A stretch of 64,000 nucleotides of DNA from Xiphias gladius (taxonomy: Eukaryota; Chordata; Actinopteri; Istiophoriformes; Xiphiidae), in assembly GCF_016859285.1 (NCBI RefSeq), contig NC_053407.1, forward strand, positions 22,222,715 through 22,286,714, in the 5' to 3' direction. The notes under the pieces are model-generated. The model saw only the letters and a program-made list of their open reading frames with translations, was not told where the DNA came from and did not search any database. The first letter of the stretch is position 1. Each line of letters begins with the position of its first letter. The position numbers and the translations under genes were made by a program. Shown piece by piece: positions 1-54,535 of this stretch.

Positions 1-400
1 TATTCTGCTACCACTACAATCTGAAACTGATAACTCACAATATTTATATCTGAGTGTCTGGCTGCCTTTTCCTCTCTCCGTCTCTGGAAGTCTGTACGTC
101 TCTTGGCTGCAGAATTTATCATCACGAAAATCAAATGTCATCCTCCGGTTTATGACCAAAGATGCAAATTAAATCATTTCTAGCTGGCAATAACTTAGTG
201 TAGTTATACAAAACGCTTCCCCCTTTAAAAACTCCTGTAGTAGATACCTGCAGCGAAGACATATCCTCCCATTGAATCTCCTTACAGCTACACGGCTCTG
301 CTCATCTCCACGCCCATACAACGACATGCTCCTTATTTGTACCACTTCAAGTCTGTTGGCAACCTCTACACAAAATGGTTGTCCTGGAAGCTGAAGCTCG

Positions 401-454
401 CAGAGCCTTCTCCACCCTCAGAGCCTTCTACACCCTCAGAGCCTTCTCCACTTG
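401..454 (+). repeat. three-copy 18-base tandem repeat
   Basis: CAGAGCCTTCTCCACCCT occurs three times with one or two changes. It lies in the nell2 intron about 40 bases past the donor of the EGF2 exon. Confidence 0.85.
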
Positions 455-492
455 ATTCCAGCCTGTAAAAAAAGGCCGGCAGAGGGGCTCAC

Positions 493-42243
<41,751 letters not shown>

Positions 42244-42479
42244 GGTGAATGTATATTAAAAAAAAAATTAGTCCATGTTTTGTCCACTTCCGAGAGACAG
42301 TATCTTTCAATCACATGCGAATGATGTTATCACCTTCGCACAGGAGGCTATTACCAATCCCAAATGTTGAGCGGAGGCATCATCACAACTTTAGATGCCC
42401 AGTGATGCAAAAAAGAAAAATCCGTAAAGAAGAAGAAGAAAAAAAACGTAACAATGTACAAATTATTCCATGTAAGGTA

Positions 42480-42730
42480 ATGTCTGCTCCATCGGCACCA
42501 TCCGCGGCACAGGTGGGGGAAAACGGAGGATGCACAAAAGCGAGCAGCCGCTGCCTCGCCAGCTCCACGGACGCTCCTGCAGCGGCGTGAATGAGAGCTG
42601 CGGCCGCCGAGGGAGGAGCGGAGGGAGGCGGGGAGAGCCGAGGCTGAGCCCGTTCGGGCGGCGAGAGAGAAAGACGGGGAGCGGGACAACGGAGCCCCCC
42701 CGTGGCCGCGATGGAGCCAAACGCCTGCTG
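42480..42730 (-). promoter_or_regulatory. CpG island over the nell2 5' end (candidate promoter / 5' UTR)
   Basis: About 240 bases are strongly GC-rich and hold roughly 27 CpG dinucleotides by my count, in otherwise AT-rich, CpG-poor surroundings. The island lies 240-490 bases upstream of the nell2 ATG, so transcription start and 5' UTR probably fall here. No TATA box is obvious. The short open frames inside it look like by-products of base composition. Confidence 0.65.
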
Positions 42731-45483
42731 CTATCGATTTCAGCCACGCCTGTTGCCAAGAATAATCAAGTGTCCACAGCGCACATTAATCCCCGAAGGG
42801 GAAAAGAGTCATTTTAGTACATTCCCAATAAATTCCTCAGAATTCCCCCTGGAAACAACCACTTCATTTGGAAAAATAATGTCGGTAAAATAGACTCAGT
42901 GTTCAGTTGATTAATTCCAGTTAAATGCTAAGCTGCTAATCAGCGCAGAGCAGGTCAGCGCATAAATCAACATATATGAAGAATGAGGTGTCCAGTAATA
43001 AAATGAGTAAATAAGTAATCACTTGAGTGTAAATTGAGTAGCTCTTTCGATTAAATAGCCTCCCTCTGGACAGCAACAAATGCTTTTAAACTAAACCTAC
43101 TAATACCTACCGCCTAGAATTAGCATGACGTTTCTTTCCTTTTACTTTCCAAGTCAATTTCAAGAAATTATTACCAAGTTATTAGGAAAGAAAGGACCAA
43201 AAATAAATAAATAAATAAAGCTTAAGCATAATTTTTATTATATTTAAATGAACTGAAAACTTCGTTTATGTCTGTATAACATAAGATTATAGCAGGAAAG
43301 CCACAGCTGTAATTGATAGCATTAGCTGTGGCTGCATTTGATTTAGGTTTACCGGTTTCAAAGGCTGCTAGCCTGCAAGGCTAACTGGGGTACTGGAATG
43401 AGGCTGTTGGTAACGATATTAGTTACACATGTGCTTGACATATAATTTCTGACTGTTGCGTTGGAAAACCTGAACTTACCATTAACTATTTGTCACTAAA
43501 CACCTACGCCCACCAACTGCCAGGCGTGACTGGTGCGTAAGCTGACTGAACCAACTGACAAAACTAACGTTCGCTTGCTAATACGTTTGGACCGAAGAGT
43601 GGGATATCATCCACATATCTGATCCAACACTTGACAAAAATGCTTTTTATAATAATGATGTCAACTGGGAACATTGAAAATGACATTTTACAAAAATGAC
43701 AAAATATACCTAAAATTGAAAAATGTTACGTGAATAGGCGAGTAACATTTAATCTTACATTTCCCTCACACTTCGAACTGGCCTACACATTCAGTCAGTG
43801 CCACGTCTTCACTGAAGCTGTATGGTGTTAACACTGGGTGAAATTTTCAAACCCAAGACTACCTGTTTCTTATGGCTGCGCTGTTTTGTAGTGACTGTCC
43901 CGTGGGCAGGTCATTACGGTTTTAAAAAAACGTAGAAAAATAAAGCAAAAATAAGCATTAATTAATATTTTTGGAGTTTTTTTTCCATCACACTTCTTAT
44001 TCTTGTGATACTACAGTATGTGGCTGCTATAAAAAAGTCAAAGACATAAATTGAACGAGAAGTTCTAAGCCAAAGGCATCTGGATTTTCTGTTTCTTGGT
44101 CCTGGAGATGTTCTAGCACACATCCAAGAGGCTTCATCTGTTCGACTGACAGGTGGAGAGTGCCCAGGCTTTTAAACCTCTCTGGTGGTCATATGGCAAT
44201 CGTGGGAGTCTAGAGTCTCATGAAATAAAGCGGCGGGACAGCATTATGAGCGGTTGATAAGTAAGGCCCCTCTTTATTGTTCAGGAATGGTTCTTCCATT
44301 TTGAAGTAGATGGCCTCCTTTACTCCTCTTTCAAACCATCTGTCTCATCTGTCCTCATGAAGAATAGAGGTCAGTCGAGAAAATACCAACTGTCTCGAAG
44401 CATTTCACGTTTACCAGAGTGTCATAAATGCTTTAATTGTTCTATGATAATTGTGATGACCTCCTGTCACCATACAGTTTCATTTCTTCAATTAGTCATC
44501 GAGTAAAGTTGAAGTTTGGCTTTTCGGTAGGTGATATGAAAATGAATTAAAGTGGATTGCTCGGCTGCCTGTGTGACTCAGCTTTGTTAATGCCTTTTTA
44601 TAGACCACAGATGCTTTGTGCTTTGGATGTTTGTTTATTATTGCATCTTCTTCATCAATGGAATCAATCACCATTTCTGAAACATAATTGTTTTAATCAG
44701 CAGCCACGCTATGCTAGCGATGGTTTTTTTTTTTTTTTTTTCTATTTTAGGGTGATAAACAGTTACATTTTCCCAGAATCTAATAAATATCCTGCCAGAT
44801 GGACATTAATTGAAGCCTTTTTGTAGAGGCTTATTCAGAGGCAATTCCAAGTCCACAACAAACTCCAGCCAATCCCTGGATCGCAGGGAAAGTCTTTTGT
44901 TAGCTGTGCTGGTCTGTTGAAGTAGACTGACAAGTGACAGCCAGCAGATATGATTATAGGGACACTTCCAGATCCATGTGTGGTGCACAGCCCCTTGCTT
45001 AGTACCGCAGATTAACACCAACATATTTGTCATATCAATCTGCCTCCCCTTCAACACGGTTTTCATTAATGCCACAACGTGTTTTGTTTTAATTATAATT
45101 CATGCAAAACAGATATATTTTGTAAAATAGGCTCTTACGTGTCTCCAATTCAGATAGCTTGTTCATAGGTCCACAGTGTTTAGCTAATGGGTTGCTATTG
45201 TCAATAAAACAAAGGCAAGCAACGGCTCTCCATGCAGTGTCACATCTGCTGTGTAAGAGGGCCTCCAACCCTCTATTCATTATTAATAAAACTAGATTTC
45301 TTCTGGGTCCAGACACAGGAAATGTAATTACTTTGTATTACCCACAAGTTGTCATTTCCTAAAGTGCCATCAGGAAAATAAGAGTCATTAAAACATGCAC
45401 CCAGCCAAGAATGGAAAGTAATACATGCACACAGTGCCAACCCACACTTTGCATTTGCACACACACACGCACACGCGCACGCG

Positions 45484-45545
<62 letters not shown>

Positions 45546-48500
45546 AACACACACACACCGACTCTCTCAGGGGCACAGTGGCAGTCCTTTCGTTCATCTC
45601 GAAAAGAACCAGATGGGTGATGCATTACAAATCTCTCAAGGACTTACTCCCTCTGGGCCATAAGGGCACCATACAGACATACTGATACCACAGACAAAAT
45701 GGAAATCGCTTACAGTACCTCCGCCAGGATTTGAATGAACTGCAGAAAAAAAACTGGCCCCATTGTTCCCACAGAGCTCTCCTGGGATTCATTTGTTGCA
45801 TAATTCCATGTGATATTGACCTTGTCTGTCTTTCAAATCTGACATTCGTGAGTCATTTTAAAAACGGTATGCTCTAACGATCCATTACCTCCCTGTGCTA
45901 AATGTGTTTCATATTCATTAACACTAATTTGAAGTTATATGATTCATTTAAATATAAAGAATAATATGACGTAAGTGAAACTGACAACAAAGAGTTTTCA
46001 CAGTTCAGTAGATTTTGATTCATTTTTAAGTATGACTGATGTCATAGTAAAGCCCCTGGTTTTGTATAATTTGCATTTTCAGGCATTTAATGCTCCTGTT
46101 CTGTTAAGGGGACACATAAGAACTGCAACATCACAAAAAGCTCAAGTTCTTAGTTTAACTAATTGACAAGCAATTAACAGAAACAATCTGAAGATTGCAA
46201 GATGCATTCCAGTACCTCTCATTTATGAATGCACTGAAAGTAAGTGATTGACAAAAACATAGATAAAATAAAGTTTAATAAAAAAAATCAGCACAAATTT
46301 TTTTTTCCAGAGACAATGTTAAACAAAGGCTAGATTTAAAAAGTAGATTACAAAAAAATAATTAATCAACTGCATTAATCAACTGAAATACAGACAGACC
46401 TCACTCTCTCAGTGCCATCTTGTGTTCATGGCAGTGAATTGCAGCCACAGTATCAAAGTATAGTAGTACTCAGGTCGGACAGACAGTGTCACCCTTGGAC
46501 CATCCCAAGGCTAAACACTTGCTGAACTGAGACATGGGCAACACAAAGTCGCTGTGAGGACAAGGTAGAGTGTAAATCAAAAGGGAAAAGAAAAGAAAAA
46601 GGAATAAGAAAAGACTATGTACTCCAGGACCCCCCTCAAGGGACTGGTGGATCCAAGAGAGGTTTTATCTGTATCCTGATGGTAATGACACCTCTTTTGG
46701 ATTTGTTGAGTCACACAGTGGCATGATCTGTTTCGATTACAGGGATTCAATACTGTAACTGTGTGTAGCTGCTAATGAAAAATACTCTGGACATCAAAAA
46801 ACCTCACTGGGAGATAGTAATACTTCAGGACTGCCTATTACATATCTACCACATGTTGCAACGGACAGTGGAGGGAGAAAATAATTATTGATAGCGCTTG
46901 TAATAATAATTTTTGTGTCTATGAATGTGTGCCAAATTAGAGAAGAGTGTGAAACACGAGTCCCTTAATGTTGCTGGGTTACGTGGGCCTTTCATGAGGT
47001 TATGTCTTTTTAGTATTTGCTCATAACGTGTTGTCTTTACTGAGATGACATGGAGGGTTTTTACTCTGTTTAGCAGCCATCTAGAGTAGGGGAGCCTTTT
47101 TAACATCTGGTCGAGTCCGGTGGATAAAATGTACAATTTTGAGCAAACTCTGGCTCGTTTAGAGTCATCAGTAATCACTGTCCCTCTCAAATAAACTGGT
47201 AAAACAAGTTTTAAAAATAAATAAATAAATAAACCACCCCTTTAAATATCCATCTTCTCACTCTTTTCACATTGTTTCTCTTGCAAAATTATCATCACTA
47301 TCATTGTTATTATTATTATTATTATTTTAACCAAGAGCACCAGCAATTCAGGAACTAAATATTGAGACTCTTTCGGACTCCAATTACTCCATATTAACTT
47401 ACAATACTGATGAGTTTGACTTTAACATGCTCCAGAGGCCGTACGCTGAGGTACTTTTTTCTTCTTGCTAATTTACCGCACAACCCCCCAACTAGGGCTG
47501 AGCAGGCTTACGTCATTGATTTGCAAAAGCGCCACTGTCCTTGTACACAGTTTAAGAACAAGCTGGCATTTTAACATTTAGCCACTCTCAAGACCATTTT
47601 TGAAAGGCTCCATTTTTGGTTCACCAGCGGAGGGCTGGCGCGAAGAGAAGAAGATTTATTTTTAAATGTAACTAGCTTAATAGGGATGCACTCTTAATCG
47701 AAACATGGTTATACGTATGTTGATCTTTTATAGACTGTCCATGCAGTGCAGTTGCTCCACACAGCCACTCCCATTCCCCCTGGATCCCATTGTGAATGTG
47801 TGCAGTGAGCTGGCTCATTGGGCCCTCATGGTGAATGGCCCGCAGCCATTCACTCAGCATACAGAAGCTCATTAGAACTCTATAGACACACAATTGTGAG
47901 GCTCACATTAGAAACTTCCTCCTCTGGGGCACAGACACTGCACACAAAGTGCCAGTTTGCTGCTAAGCTAAGCGCATTGTCTTCCTGATTCATAGAGCCT
48001 GGCCCTCCATTCACGATATTAAGTTCGAGTGGTGGAATATCAATTGCGTGTGCAATGGGCCGGTATCTTTTTAAGAGCTTTAGTGGGGTTAAATAAGAGA
48101 GAAAAGGGATCTCAGCCGGTCTGCAGAGTGCTAGCTTTCAACGGGGCCATTGTCGGAATGCTGAATGAAGGGACCCCTGTTTTTTTCCCTCCATTTCTAA
48201 GAAGAGATGGACATCAAATAAATTCACATGAACTTGCTTCGGGGTGTTTCCAAGACCTACCGTTTAAGAATAGCTTAATTATACCTCCCTCTCCTGGAGA
48301 GCTCTATTGGAATCTGGCTAATTACGAAGTGGTGAATCTTAATGATGATACGCTCTTAGCGACGCCTTTTAAAATGTGCACAAAGTCCTGTGAGATTTTT
48401 TTTTCTACCTAAAATGTCAGTGAACACACAGAGAAGCACATGATTTTAACAGGAACACACAATGTTCTAGGGAGGGTTGTTAGTTTTCGGGGTGCACGTA

Positions 48501-50323
48501 ACAACTTGCCCCAGATCCTAATTTTTTTTTGGCTCAGAGGCTAACTGATGGGGAGAGATGGTGTAACTGTATGAATAAACTAAACAAATATCCTCAGTGT
48601 TATCACATGAATCATAAATTATAAACAAATACAGTTAATAGTAGCATTAGAGAGCAGTCTGGGGTTCCCTCATGTTTTCTGTGTGTGTCGTATAAACAAA
48701 TGACTCCACCAAACAAAAAGCCTCGGGGGGCTACCACGGCCACTGGTCTATGTGGAGCATGTTAACACACACACGCTACACAAAAGTAGACAGTGCACAC
48801 AGACTTGCTAACACTCATCATGTGAGCGCTATGCCTTCTCCACCAGCCTCAGGAATAAAACCTCAAATTTGATTACAAGCAACCTTTGGCTCCCTGGCCA
48901 TCGCACAATAGGCTGAGCTGTCTGGGCCAATTTCCATGCTCAGCATGAGGTATCTACACGCGCAGGCCGCAGCTCCCTGCCACCCCTCACACCCCCCGAC
49001 CAGTGTGGATATGCCTGTTTACTGTGCCTAAACTCCGGGTCTGGCGCCCCTCTTGTTGGACTTTCTATTATGATGTTGAGGATCATTAGTTGCAGTGTGA
49101 AAGGTTACACAAGCCTCTCATTGGACGTGTTTGTGTCAAAACATCACTACATGCGTGTGTGTTTGTGACCGTTTTTACTTTACAGTTGCAACCCTCAAAT
49201 ATGCCCCCAACGCACCGAAGACCGAACTAAATAAATAATTAAGCGGTCGAGTCTGCTGCCTGTTGAGCCACATGGATCTCTCAGTCCTGACCTAGAACTG
49301 AATTCTGCCAGAACTTAAACGGTGTCTGTAAGTGTAAAATAAAAGTTTTGACCTACTGGAAAATAAAATAACTCAAAAGTTGCCAAAACTGAACAGGTAA
49401 TTGTTAGTAAAGGCTGTTTTGTTACTGAAATATTGGCAAATAAATTGTTAATGACATGGAGATTTACAATATATAATGACGCGTTCATGCTATAAAAAAA
49501 TCATACAATGTCAAAACTGTCAGTCTGGGTATTACGTGAAGTGCAGTTTCATCCACAGAAACATTTGCATTTTCATAAATTGTTCAGTTTCATAAGTTAT
49601 ATTTTAAAGACCTTTTAAATACAGTAAACGCAGAATTTTATATGGAAACATTAATATAAGTCTTATCATGTAATTGCATACAACTAAAAAAAAAACCTAC
49701 ATGTCATCATCTTTTCTTGCACTTTGGCTCTGATCTTTGAGGAGAAAAAAAGTCTCATCTTCAAATTTTATTACATTACTTTGTCAGCTCCATATTTATT
49801 CACACTAATGTGGCCTGTTTTTGGATCATTTCGAAATCAAGAAGACAGCGCAATGTTTCTGAAATGAATCAGAAAAAAAAAGCACATTGCAAATGAGCTG
49901 CTGTGGGGTTTGTAAGAGGTACAATGGAGCTCTGAGGGAGTCTGGAGAAAAGAGAAAACTATTTACAACTAGAGAAGACTGTTTGGTGCATGTTAAACTT
50001 TGGCCAGCAGTTCATTGTCTCTGGTGTCTATCATTTAATAGGCTAGTTGACATAATGAATGAGCCAGACCCACCTTCTGCCACTCCAGAAAGGACCCCAG
50101 CCTTATCTGAATTGAGAAGCAAATTAGAGCCTCTCAGCCAATCACGACACAGCCCTGTAGCAAAGTGCAGGCCCAAAAGAGGAAGAGCAGAGAACTTTTG
50201 TTTTCTTCAGAGTTTAATGAAGTTGGCCTGGTCACTCAAGGAGGGATTAAAGGAGAATTTAGTGTCACTGAGCTGTGACTGCTGAAGAGGGAACTCAAGT
50301 GCTCGGGTCACTTTGTGAACAGG
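42731..50323. other. nell2-dbx2 intergenic region
   Basis: About 7.6 kb between divergent genes, mostly AT-rich, with microsatellites at 43203-43218, 45458-45559 and 47306-47327. It would be the natural place for dbx2 neural enhancers. Segment 48020-48410 has clustered TTAATTA and CTAATTA cores. A CCAAT motif lies at 50138-50142. I found no gene. Confidence 0.5.
45458..45559. repeat. (CA)n microsatellite with CG-containing start
   Basis: About 100 bases of CA repeat, with ACGCGC variants at its left side, in the nell2-dbx2 intergenic region. Confidence 0.95.
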
Positions 50324-50582
50324 ATGGTCTCAGTTCAGAGCTGCAGCAGGAGGGATATGGCTGGTTCTCCTGCTTTGCCGGGCTTTGGGAGCTCGGGAAA
50401 GAGCTTTCTCATCGACAATCTGCTGCAGACGTCTTCAGAAGGAACAACAGGTGGACACCTGAGACGAGCAGCATGTGACCATCTGAGGAGAACCTGGGGC
50501 CCTGAGCATGGAGCTTACCAAAACCAGGCCCAGAGTCCCCGGCAGGTGAAAGACTTCGGAAGACCACTTCTGCCACACTCAA
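50324..50582 (+). CDS. dbx2: dbx2 exon 1, Groucho-binding-like N terminus
   Basis: Encodes 86 residues including MAGSPALPGFGSSGKSF followed by LIDNLLQ. It ends at phase 1 with donor GTAAAC at 50583. The conserved GFG..GKSFLI.NLL block is what identifies it. Confidence 0.88.
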
Positions 50583-53500
50583 GTAAACAAATTTTTTATG
50601 CAAGAAGACTTTTTAAAAGAAAAATAATATATTTGGATTATATCAAGGGTTTTAAATGTGTGAAGCTACAATGTCGTACTTTAACACAATGACAGAATTT
50701 TTTTCTTCTACAAACATTTGATTTTTTTCTTTCTAAAGTAATACATATTCAAACTATGCATAGGATAAATATTGTTTAATTTTTCAAGTTTCAGACATTC
50801 TCCATTTTTATGCTGGAAATTATTCATCGGTCTTAAATTAAAAATACGTAGATTATATGCATTTTAGAGATGTCCCAATTAAGCGTGGCGTGAGACACAG
50901 ACACACAGCCATTAATGAACAGATTTTTCTTTTTACTTGTATATAAGGTATTTTATCTCCAATGACTTTGAAATATTTATATTTCCCTGCTTTGAGATGA
51001 CAGGATTTCCCACCGCATATTACTGTATACTACCAAAATTAAGAAAAACTTAGGTTCGCTTTAATACCATAAATTATGAACTATATTTTCAAATGTTAAC
51101 AAAGGTTGATAGAAGCAGTTTAATTGCTTGACAGGGCAATATTCACACAGTATTAAAGATTTTGTGACTGAGTAAGGTGTTTTAAAAAAATGTAATTTAA
51201 ATAAAAATTCTCCAAAAAAAATCTGTTAAAATTAAAACAAATCCACAAAAATACCCAATAATCTCTGCAAAAGTAAATTGAAGTTTTTCAATTAAAATAC
51301 TATAAACATATGCAAACTTAATAAATCCAAATTTTCAAATGTTCAACATGTTCATTATCATGTTCAGTATTATCTAAGCAATTAAATTTCAGACTGGATT
51401 AGTACATTTTTTTCTATCTCTAGGTAGTTTTCAAATAAAATTTAGCTATTTAGCTATATAAAAGTTCAAGGTTTCATCTGCACACATCACCTAAAGTTTA
51501 GCACTGTTGTAAAAATTTAGATTAAAAAAAGAAAAAAAACTGTTAAACTGATGCAAGGTAGAACTCCAAATGCCCCCAGAAACTGGCTGTGATCCAGGTG
51601 GAGCTCCTTGAGGATCATACACCTGGCTATCACACGACCTTATCTGACTGTCCCTATCTATCTTTGCAGGTGTGCTTAGCAGCGTTTTCCTGCGGAGCCC
51701 GCAGTATCTGCTGGCATACTGCGGTGGGTCCAGCCCCCCCCCTGTCTTCTCCAGTGAGTGTTTTATGCCTCATCAGCAATGCCTCAGCTACTCTCTAAGC
51801 ATTAGCAGCAGGGTCTCCCATGCTCTCCACAGCTAATTACTGATGCAATGCCAAAGAGCTAATTCTCCGCTCAATTCTGCACAGCTCTATTCATAACCAT
51901 TCACGGCTGTTCAAGATGGGGAAGAGGGGTGGGTTGCAAGGCTTTTAAGAGTCCCTTGGGCCCCCTATTTTGTACTTGCAAATACAGACTTTTACTAGCA
52001 CAAATATGCAGAGCTAATAAACATCTTGTCTTCTGTCATATTAGGATTATAATTACCAGGTGCAGATTGTTACTGCTTGGTAAGGCAGATTGTTTCAAAG
52101 CTTGGTACTCCCAGGGCACATTAATAAGTTTGCTTGTGAATCCCAGCAGTTTCAAGTTTAATTTTTAGGCTGCATAAATTTGAAAACATCCAGGAAAGTT
52201 GTAATTGCTCCTGAAAGGTTTACATTTTTCACTGAATTGTGCTTGAAATGTTTCAGTGCATATAATTTAAGACTTGTGTAGAGTCCTAGTGCTATATTGT
52301 ACTCTGGTAGTATTAATTTAGACTAGCAGCTAGCTGTCTTATTTCAGCATTGTCCAAAAGCAACTGGAAGTTATTAGTTGCTGCAAACTACGATGCCTGT
52401 CAAGAGTTGCGGAAAATAGCACAAATCAGAAAGCCCTCATCCCACAGGTCCCTGGAGTCCTCTTAGTAGGTTGACACTTTCCCACAGTGCCCAGCAACAC
52501 AACAATGCCAAGTCTGGCCGTGACCAATTGGCACATTCACTCCACCATCCACACGCGACCTCACTGCAATTTTTCACTGCAGCAATGAACTCCACCAAGC
52601 ACAAAAAATTGCCCATTTCTCTGCAGAAGAGGGCTGGACCAGGAACATCCCCCGGCCATTGTTTGGCTAAAGAGCTTGGTTCACCGACCCCCCTCCTTTC
52701 TCCTGTCCTTCAGCTCTCATTCCTGCCCATTGGAGACCTCTTGACTAGAACATAAAGCATTCAATGAAAGTGACTTTTATAGACTTATTCGAGCTCATCT
52801 TCACATACAAACTAGCTTCATACCTGCAAGTGAAAAGATTTAGTGTTGGGCCACTGAGCCATCGAGTAATGGTATTTCCTTTGAACGCCTCTATTGTTGA
52901 TGTTCCACAGGGCTCTATAGTTTGCCGACTCGGGTAGACACACACGTTGCCCAGGAATGACCTGGTAATCAGCTATTTAAGTGAACGCCATTGAGTCCCA
53001 ATAGAGAAGTGAGAAGCATGTCCAAACCGCTTATGTGCTCCCTAGAGGTGGTCTATGTGCAGATTTGTCGTACAGATTAAAAAGGCAACGTTGAATGGAT
53101 TGGATAAATTGTTCCACTTGACTTTTGTTGTGTGTGCACCTGTGAGTGAAGCAGCGTGGGATTGCTCCTCACAGGTCACCAAATCCCTTTTCTCTCAGTT
53201 GAAATGGCTTTCTATTCTCTTTAGTCACCCCCAGTTTGTTAAATTGGGCAAATAGAAAGAGAGGAATTGAAAGTGAGTGATAGAGTGAGTGTGACAAAAA
53301 CTGGCATCATCTTGATTTGAAAAGGTAGGTAATGTGGTAATGGTTGGTAAAATCTACAGACTGATAAAAAAATCAATGACTCAAACAAAAGTGAAGATGT
53401 AAGCATAGCAGTGTGGGTCAACAAACCGACAATAATATATTTTTGATTTTGCCATTTGTCTTTCAGAAGGAGCAAATATTCGGATGTGGTCTGGTGACAT

Positions 53501-54535
53501 AAGCCCTAAATCTCGCCGAGGGATCCTTAGGAGGGCTGTGTTCTCCGAGGAACAACGGAAGGAGCTGGAGAGAACGTTTAGGAGACAGAAGTACATCAGC
53601 AAGACAGACCGGAACAAACTGGCAGCCGATCTCAGTCTCAAGGAGTCACAGGTATTCGAATATGGATTACCTAAAACTTTGCCTAATTAATCTCTGATCC
53701 TGAAAGACATTATCTGAAGAGTAATATTGGATTAAACATACGGAAGAGTCTAAAGCCATGCTAGTGTAGACAGAGGTGCTCTTAGCTAAATGCTAACATT
53801 AGCATGCTTACATGCTCAAAGTGACAATGCTAACATGCTGATGCTAGGCTATTGCGATGCCTACCATTTTCACCATTTTAGTTTAGCTCGTTATCATGCT
53901 AACATTTGATGATTAACTGTATTAGCAATTAACACAAAGTACAGCTCAGGCTGGTGAGAAGGTCATTAGTTTTGCAGGTATTTGTTCATAAACCAAAGAG
54001 TTAGAACAACTGAAATTTTGACCTGATGATGCTGCTATATAGAAAGTCAGGATCACCAAAGTTGTTACAAATCATTCTGAAGGGGACATGAACGTCTGTA
54101 CCGAATATCATGCGGTAGTTGTAGGGACATTTCACCTAAAACCACTCAGGTAAACACATTTTTTCACTCAAAATGGGAAATTCATAGTGGACCTGGAAAA
54201 AAGTCAGGGGATCACTAAAGTCTGTAGGATTGTACCTCTGGGCATCATGAATGTCTCAACAAAATTTCATGGCAATCCATCGAATAGTGAAAGACCCACA
54301 CAAATTGAACTAAATTGCTCCTTCCAATCTCCTGCTGTTTCAGGTGAAGATCTGGTTCCAGAACCGCCGAATGAAGTGGAGAAACTGCAAGGAGAAGGAG
54401 GTTCATAATACTCGCTCCCCAATGGATGAGCTCATGGCCCAAGGTCTTGCTCAGGAAGAGGAAGAATCATCACAGAATCACACTGATGCGAAAACAGAGA
54501 GATCACCACTACAGAAGAGTGTCAGGGACACATGA
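50324..54535 (+). CDS. dbx2: dbx2, developing brain homeobox 2 transcription factor (complete, 4 exons)
   Basis: DBX2 is a nuclear homeodomain repressor that patterns interneuron progenitors in the intermediate neural tube. Exons are 50324-50582, 51670-51753, 53467-53651 and 54344-54535, all phase-consistent, giving 239 residues. The N terminus has GFGSSGKSFLIDNLL, the conserved Dbx segment with an eh1-like Groucho-binding core (FLIDNLL). The homeodomain is at about residues 131-192, beginning RRGILRRAVFSEEQRK and ending VKIWFQNRRMKW. Q50 and N51 are present, and an intron falls between positions 44 and 45 of the domain. KYISKTD and the KEKEV tail favour Dbx2 over Dbx1. The C terminus is shorter than in human DBX2 (about 339 residues, from memory). 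ATG 50324 has A at -3 and G at +4. A second ATG lies 11 codons further on. nell2 lies upstream in the opposite orientation, and prl2 converges from the right. Confidence 0.93.
50583..53466 (+). other. dbx2 introns 1 and 2
   Basis: Introns 50583-51669 and 51754-53466. The first is very AT-rich. I see no other gene or repeat with definable ends in either. Confidence 0.6.
51670..51753 (+). CDS. dbx2: dbx2 exon 2, small linker exon
   Basis: An 84-bp exon, phase 1 at both ends, with acceptor CTTTGCAG and donor GTGAGTG. It encodes VLSSVFLRSPQYLLAYCGGS followed by SPPPVFSS, resembling the Y..CCGGSC segment before the homeodomain of mammalian DBX2 (from memory). An overlapping longer frame is not the one used. 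Confidence 0.8.
53467..53651 (+). CDS. dbx2: dbx2 exon 3, first two thirds of the homeodomain
   Basis: Runs from acceptor TTTCAG to donor CAG|GTATTC. It encodes SPKSRRGILRRAVFSEEQRK and QKYISKTDRNKLAADLSLK up to ESQ. It is 185 bp, phase 1 to phase 0. The preceding intron ends in a good pyrimidine tract. Confidence 0.95.
53740..54300 (+). repeat. dispersed percomorph repeat, copy 2, inside dbx2 intron 3
   Basis: Begins with GCTAACAT/GCATGCTTACATGC-type short repeats and continues to AAATTTCATGGCAATCCATC at 54260-54279, matching copy 1 near 5848. It fills most of the 692-base intron that splits the homeodomain and ends about 40 bases before the acceptor. Confidence 0.55.
54344..54535 (+). CDS. 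dbx2: dbx2 exon 4, recognition helix and C terminus
   Basis: Starts right after TGTTTCAG and encodes VKIWFQNRRMKWRNCKEKEV, then a short acidic tail (AQEEEESSQ) ending RDT and TGA at 54533-54535. It is 63 residues long. Confidence 0.95.
   Translation: MKIWFQNRRMKWRNCKEKEVHNTRSPMDELMAQGLAQEEEESSQNHTDAKTERSPLQKSVRDT

Noticed and set aside
42463..42817. Arg/Pro-rich frames on both strands over the CpG island
   Set aside because: GC-rich sequence has few stops. The frames do not join nell2 and resemble no family.
46885..47190. 101-codon minus-strand frame in the intergenic region
   Set aside because: No similarity that I recognise, no splice context, and no neighbouring exons.
48029..48412. 127-codon plus-strand frame upstream of dbx2
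   Set aside because: No recognisable domain, and the composition is like non-coding AT-rich sequence. More likely a regulatory block.
49887..50285. 132-codon frame just upstream of dbx2
   Set aside because: Not in frame with dbx2 exon 1 and no domain seen. Probably promoter or 5' UTR sequence.
51589..51798. 69-codon frame overlapping dbx2 exon 2
   Set aside because: It is one frame off. The used frame gives SPQYLLAYCGGS and is phase-consistent with exons 1 and 3.
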